Part shown: positions 60,650 to 64,000 of the stretch, one piece after another
Layout: every line of letters begins with the position of its first letter
Position numbering within the stretch: the stretch's first letter is position 1
Source of the DNA: Actinomycetota bacterium
GTDB taxonomy: Bacteria; Actinomycetota; CADDZG01; JAHWKV01
Direction of reading: 5' to 3'
Assembly (NCBI GenBank): GCA_019347715.1
Contig: JAHWKU010000011.1
Coordinates: forward strand, 1-64,000
Length of the DNA stretch: 64,000 nucleotides
The notes under the pieces: model-generated
Told to the model about the DNA's origin: nothing
Database searches by the model: none
What the model saw: only the letters and a program-made list of their open reading frames with translations
Position numbers and translations under genes: made by a program

Positions 60650-61987
60650 GTATCTGTCGGCGAGTTCCAGTACGCCGTCGAGTATCTCGAGCCCAGCCTC
60701 CAGCTCGGATTCAGTTATGACGAGCGGGGGCGCGATCACGACAACGTTCCAGTGAACGAACAAAAATAGCCCTCTTTCCATCGCCGCTGCCGCAAGCTCG
60801 TTTATCGGTTCAGCATCTTTACCGGAAGCATTGAAAGGAACCAAGGGTTCGCGGGTCTCTCGGTTTCGAACCAGCTCCAGGCCCCAGAAGAGTCCAAGCC
60901 CCCTTATCTCCCCGATCGAGGGATGCTTACCCGCGAGCTCTTTCAGGGAACCCGCAAGCTTGGCTCCGAGGCCGGCGACATTTTCCACGACGCCTTCGTC
61001 TCTCATTATCCCGATCGACGCGACCGCTGATGCGCAGGCAAGAGGGTGTCCGCTGTAGGTAAGGCCACCCCAGAACATCCGATCCTCCAGCCACTTTGAG
61101 ATCGGCTCGGAGACGACCATCGCGCCAAGAGGAACGTAACCGGAGTTGATTCCCTTAGCGACGGTCATGATGTCCGGGACGACATCCCAGTGGTCGGCGG
61201 CGAACCACTTGCCCGTGCGCCCGAATCCAGCCATAACCTCGTCCAGGATCAGCAGGATCCCGTGGCGGTCACAGACCTCACGGATCTGCCGAAGATAGCC
61301 ATCGGGCGGAACGATGATGCCGTTGGTCCCGGTCACCGTCTCCAAGAGAACCGCTGCGACCGTGTCCGGATTCTCGTACTGCAGAATCTCCTCGAGATGC
61401 GGCCCCCCGGTGCAGACAGGGCATGGGTCGGGATGGCCGGCCGGACAGCGATAGGTGTATGGATCGAACATCCTTACAACTCCGGGGATTCCCGGTTCCG
61501 CCGGCCAGCGGCGAGGGTCGCCGGTGAGAGTCATGGCCCCCGCAGTCGCTCCGTGGTACGAACGGTAGCGGGCGATTATCTTGTGGCGGCCGGTGTAGGC
61601 GCGTGCAAGCTTCAGAGCATTTTCGTTGGCCTCTGCACCGCCGTTCGTAAAGAAGGAACCCTTCAGATTGCCCGGCGTCACTTCTGCCAGCAGCCGCGCC
61701 AGTTCACTTCGCTGATCGTTAGCAACCGCCGGAGAAATCGTCGAGAGAGTTTCCGCCTGCTCCTTGATTGCTTCGACCATTCTGGGATGCTGGTGTCCCA
61801 AGTTCAGGTTGATCAGCTGCGATGCGAAGTCGAGATAGCGATTGCCTTCGTGGTCCCAGAAATAAGAGCCACTGCCTCCAGAAACGAGCAAAGGCTTTCT
61901 CGAGGACTGCACGGACCAAGAATGGATGACGTATTCGCGATCGTCGGCGATGATCTGGTCTGGGGATGTTTTGGGATCGACTTTCAT
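60641..61987 (-). CDS. Class III omega-aminotransferase
   Basis: 448 residues: NGGAEANENALKLAR, SYHGATAGAMTLTGD, DEVMAGFGRTGKWF and the PLP Lys in TVAKGINSGYVPLGA. Like beta-alanine, taurine or GABA transaminases. The start overlaps the MmsA stop (ATGA). Converges on fabL with a 9-base overlap. Confidence 0.88.
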   Translation of the reverse strand: MKVDPKTSPDQIIADDREYVIHSWSVQSSRKPLLVSGGSGSYFWDHEGNRYLDFASQLINLNLGHQHPRMVEAIKEQAETLSTISPAVANDQRSELARLLAEVTPGNLKGSFFTNGGAEANENALKLARAYTGRHKIIARYRSYHGATAGAMTLTGDPRRWPAEPGIPGVVRMFDPYTYRCPAGHPDPCPVCTGGPHLEEILQYENPDTVAAVLLETVTGTNGIIVPPDGYLRQIREVCDRHGILLILDEVMAGFGRTGKWFAADHWDVVPDIMTVAKGINSGYVPLGAMVVSEPISKWLEDRMFWGGLTYSGHPLACASAVASIGIMRDEGVVENVAGLGAKLAGSLKELAGKHPSIGEIRGLGLFWGLELVRNRETREPLVPFNASGKDAEPINELAAAAMERGLFLFVHWNVVVIAPPLVITESELEAGLEILDGVLELADRYSS

Positions 61988-63462
61988 GCCGATTCCGTCA
62001 CCGGGCCGTTGGATGACTTGAACCACCTGGATGTGACTACCTTGTGGCGAGTATAGAAACGAAATGCGTCGGACCCCGTGGCATGCAGGTCGCCGAAGAA
62101 CGAGTTCTTCCAGCCGGTGAACGGAAAGGCTGCAGCCGGCGCAGCCACTCCGATGTTCACCCCAAGCATCCCGGCCTCGGCACGTCTGCGAAATTCTCTC
62201 GCGTTGTGACCCGAGGACGTGAAGATCGATGCCATGTTCCCGAAGTTACTTGCGTTCAGGGTGGTTAGAGCTTCATCGATGTCGGACGCCCTCATCACCG
62301 AAAGGACCGGACCGAAGAGTTCTTCCTTCCACAGATTCATGTCTTTTGTCACGCCATCGAAGATCGTGGCGCCGAGGAAGAAGCCTTCGGCAGGTCCTGC
62401 ACCCCTTCCGTCGAGTGCAAGGACGGCATCGGAACCTTGAGCCTCAGAGATATATCCCTCCAGCTCCTTACGGCGCTCCTCCCTGATGACCGGTCCCATC
62501 TGCGTCTCGGGATTCGAGCCGGGGCCGAGCCGCAGTCCGTCCGCCTTTTGCACCAGCTCGTGCAGAAGAGGCTCGGCGACGTTCCCCACTCCAACCACGA
62601 CGCTTCCGGCAAGACACCGCTGGCCGGCGTTACCGAACGCGGACGACATGATTGCCGAGACGGATGCGTCGAGCTCGGCGTCGTCCATCACCAGCAAGTG
62701 GTTCTTCGCACCGCCAAGAGCCTGGACGCGCTTTCCCTGAGATGCCGCCGTCGTGTATATGTACTTTGCGGTTGTGGCCGAGCCCACGAAGGAGACTGCG
62801 TCGACGCCAGGGTGGTTCAACAGCGCGTTTACGACTCTCTTGCCTCCGTGCACTACGTTCAGGACGCCATCGGGAAGCCCGGCCTCGGCCAGGAGCTGAG
62901 CAATTTTCATCCCCGACAGGGGAGTTCGCTCGGACGGTTTCAATATGAAGGTGTTGCCCGCGACGAGGGCAATCGGGATCATCCAAAGAGGGACCATGTT
63001 GGGGAAGTTGAACGGAGTGATGCCCGCCACCACGCCGACCGGGAATCGGACGAGCTGCTGATCGATCCCGTTTGCTACCTGATCGAGGTTCGTTCCCATC
63101 GTGAGAGTGGGGGCTCCCGTGGCGAAGTCCACGACCTCGATGCCTCTTCTTACCTCGCCCCTCGCTTCCTCGATGATCTTCCCGTTCTCCTGGACGACGA
63201 GGTTCGACAACGTCTCGAAGTCGCGCTCGAGAAGAGACTTAAAGGCAAACATGACCTGCGTTCTCTCGAAGACCGGGGTGTCGGCCCATGCCGGGAAAGC
63301 GGATGCCGCTGCTCGAACTGCGCGATCGACATCTGACTCGGTGGAGTAGGGGAGGAGCGCGATCGTTTCTCCCGTGGCGGGATCGTAGATCGGCTCCACT
63401 TCTTCACCGGAACTGGGTGCCAGAGAATTGCCGATTAGCTGAGGCACTCGTTCGGCAGTCAT
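61984..63462 (-). CDS. mmsA: CoA-acylating methylmalonate-semialdehyde dehydrogenase
   Basis: 492 residues: ITPFNFPNMVPLWMIP, FVGSATTAKYIYTTA, LGGAKNHLLVMDDAEL and catalytic Cys in FGNAGQRCLAGS, the MmsA/IolA pattern. It turns malonate- or methylmalonate-semialdehyde to acetyl- or propionyl-CoA. With the aminotransferase it would degrade beta-alanine or 3-aminoisobutyrate. ATG 63462 has GGGAGGGGG upstream. Confidence 0.9.
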   Translation of the reverse strand: MTAERVPQLIGNSLAPSSGEEVEPIYDPATGETIALLPYSTESDVDRAVRAAASAFPAWADTPVFERTQVMFAFKSLLERDFETLSNLVVQENGKIIEEARGEVRRGIEVVDFATGAPTLTMGTNLDQVANGIDQQLVRFPVGVVAGITPFNFPNMVPLWMIPIALVAGNTFILKPSERTPLSGMKIAQLLAEAGLPDGVLNVVHGGKRVVNALLNHPGVDAVSFVGSATTAKYIYTTAASQGKRVQALGGAKNHLLVMDDAELDASVSAIMSSAFGNAGQRCLAGSVVVGVGNVAEPLLHELVQKADGLRLGPGSNPETQMGPVIREERRKELEGYISEAQGSDAVLALDGRGAGPAEGFFLGATIFDGVTKDMNLWKEELFGPVLSVMRASDIDEALTTLNASNFGNMASIFTSSGHNAREFRRRAEAGMLGVNIGVAAPAAAFPFTGWKNSFFGDLHATGSDAFRFYTRHKVVTSRWFKSSNGPVTESA

Positions 63463-64000
63463 TGCCGTTTTTCCCCCTCCCAATGCAGAAACCGAATCGC
63501 CGCCCCGGCGAAGACCTTTGCCGACTCGATCAGATCCGATACCTCCACGAATTCGTCAACCTGGTGCGCGATCCACTTGCCTCCGGGACCGTAAACCACG
63601 ATTGGGATCTGCGCGTCACGCCACAGGATCGTTCCGTCGGTAGTTCCAGGAACGCCGCCAAATGAGGGAGCTTGGCCGGTTACCTCCTCATGCGCCTCCA
63701 CAAGGGCTTGCACGACTGGAGCGTCTTCCGGGATCTCCGAAGCGGGCCTATCGTCGATGATCTCCATCGAAAGCCGAACCTCGCCGGTAGAGGCTGCCTC
63801 TACTTCGTCCTCGATTGAGGCCAGCAGCTTTGAGTGGTCGATGGCGGGAACGGTTCTGATGTCGAGCGCCAGTTCCGCTCTTCCAGGGATTACGTTCAGC
63901 TGGGCGAGTTCTCCTCCTCGAAAGACCGTTGGGGTTATGTAAGGAAGGCCAAGATGTGGGTGTGAACCTGCGGTCTGTTGGAGGTCAAGCTGCAGTTCGC
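63459..64000 (-). CDS. M20/ArgE-type peptidase, C-terminal part (partial)
   Basis: The frame is open from the window edge (180 residues): a dimerisation domain with GGELAQLNVIPGRAELALDIRT followed by the catalytic-domain end GTTDGTILW and GPGGKWIAHQVDEFVEV. It overlaps the mmsA start (ATGA), so it is in the same operon. Probably deacylates an N-acyl or N-carbamoyl amino compound, giving the amine for the aminotransferase. Confidence 0.85.
   Translation of the reverse strand, partial: ELQLDLQQTAGSHPHLGLPYITPTVFRGGELAQLNVIPGRAELALDIRTVPAIDHSKLLASIEDEVEAASTGEVRLSMEIIDDRPASEIPEDAPVVQALVEAHEEVTGQAPSFGGVPGTTDGTILWRDAQIPIVVYGPGGKWIAHQVDEFVEVSDLIESAKVFAGAAIRFLHWEGEKRQ

Noticed and set aside
1-64000. 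CRISPR arrays, tRNA or rRNA genes, transposases and phage genes
   Set aside because: I looked for repeated spacers, tRNA-like arms and transposase motifs in the intergenic regions on both strands and saw none.

Overview
The window looks like a chromosomal piece of a moderately GC-rich, probably uncultivated actinobacterium-like organism. Supporting signs are a SigR/RsrA-type redox sigma factor pair with SigR-type promoters, apparently leaderless starts, DrrA/DrrB-type ABC exporters, a DUF3558-like lipoprotein, and an ECF42 sigma factor with its YCII partner. There is no rRNA, tRNA, CRISPR array, phage or transposase. Lineage is inferred from gene content only.

The main result is a redox island at about 3.6-15 kb, with an outlier at 25-26 kb. 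Five genes there are interrupted by one in-frame TGA exactly where the family carries a redox cysteine, and each reads on in the same frame into the rest of a normal protein. They are an AhpD-like peroxidase-related protein (CHYU), a rhodanese-CBS protein (CWDTQU), two paralogous TlpA-like redoxins (ASWUxCR) and a CcdA-like membrane thiol transporter (GFGUTGP). In four of them a stem-loop starts 13-15 nt after the TGA and has a GU-containing apical loop, as expected of a bacterial SECIS. I read all five as selenoproteins. No selA, selB, selC or selD is in the window.

The same region carries ten copies of the bipartite motif GGAAT-N16/17-GGGTT, which equals the Streptomyces SigR consensus GGAAT-N18/19-GTT. 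Each faces a gene start: the sigR-rsrA-like operon itself (which ends with the Sec-rhodanese), a second zinc-finger anti-sigma-like protein, the SRPBCC-DUF3179 operon, a Tat lipoprotein, TlpA, Sec-TlpA, a membrane protein, thioredoxin, a DsbD/CcdA-like gene, and the Sec-AhpD/GH15 operon. This points to a compact thiol-stress regulon that includes selenoproteins. It adjoins a metal module (HMA protein, Sec-CcdA, CPH-type P1B ATPase, YHS protein) with two MerR-type promoters.

Layout of the rest: 17.5-25 kb has a DUF2269-like membrane protein, DrrAB exporter, VOC protein, Ni/Co-type transporter, nucleotidyltransferase, ArsR-SRPBCC pair and a lipoprotein. 26-38 kb has M3 peptidase, FAD-Rieske oxidoreductase, DUF402, methyltransferase, GNAT, ECF42-YCII, a kinase-like protein, a spermidine-synthase-like protein and an M29 peptidase. 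37-42 kb is a polysaccharide-type cluster (GT2, GT39-GH8 fusion, Ser/Pro-rich membrane protein). 43-47 kb has a PBP4-type peptidase and signalling genes (histidine kinase, STAS, MEDS-ATPase). 47-54 kb is catabolic (M20, SDRs, phosphotriesterase family, acyl-CoA dehydrogenase, HTH plus DRE-TIM metallolyase). 54.5-60.6 kb is a translationally coupled fatty-acid synthase II operon (ECF sigma, fabD, lipoyl-like protein, fabH, fabG, acpP, fabF, acpS, fabL) facing a TetR gene. 60.6-64 kb is a class III aminotransferase, MmsA-type dehydrogenase and M20 peptidase operon that runs off the window. No gene-free stretch exceeds about 230 bases.
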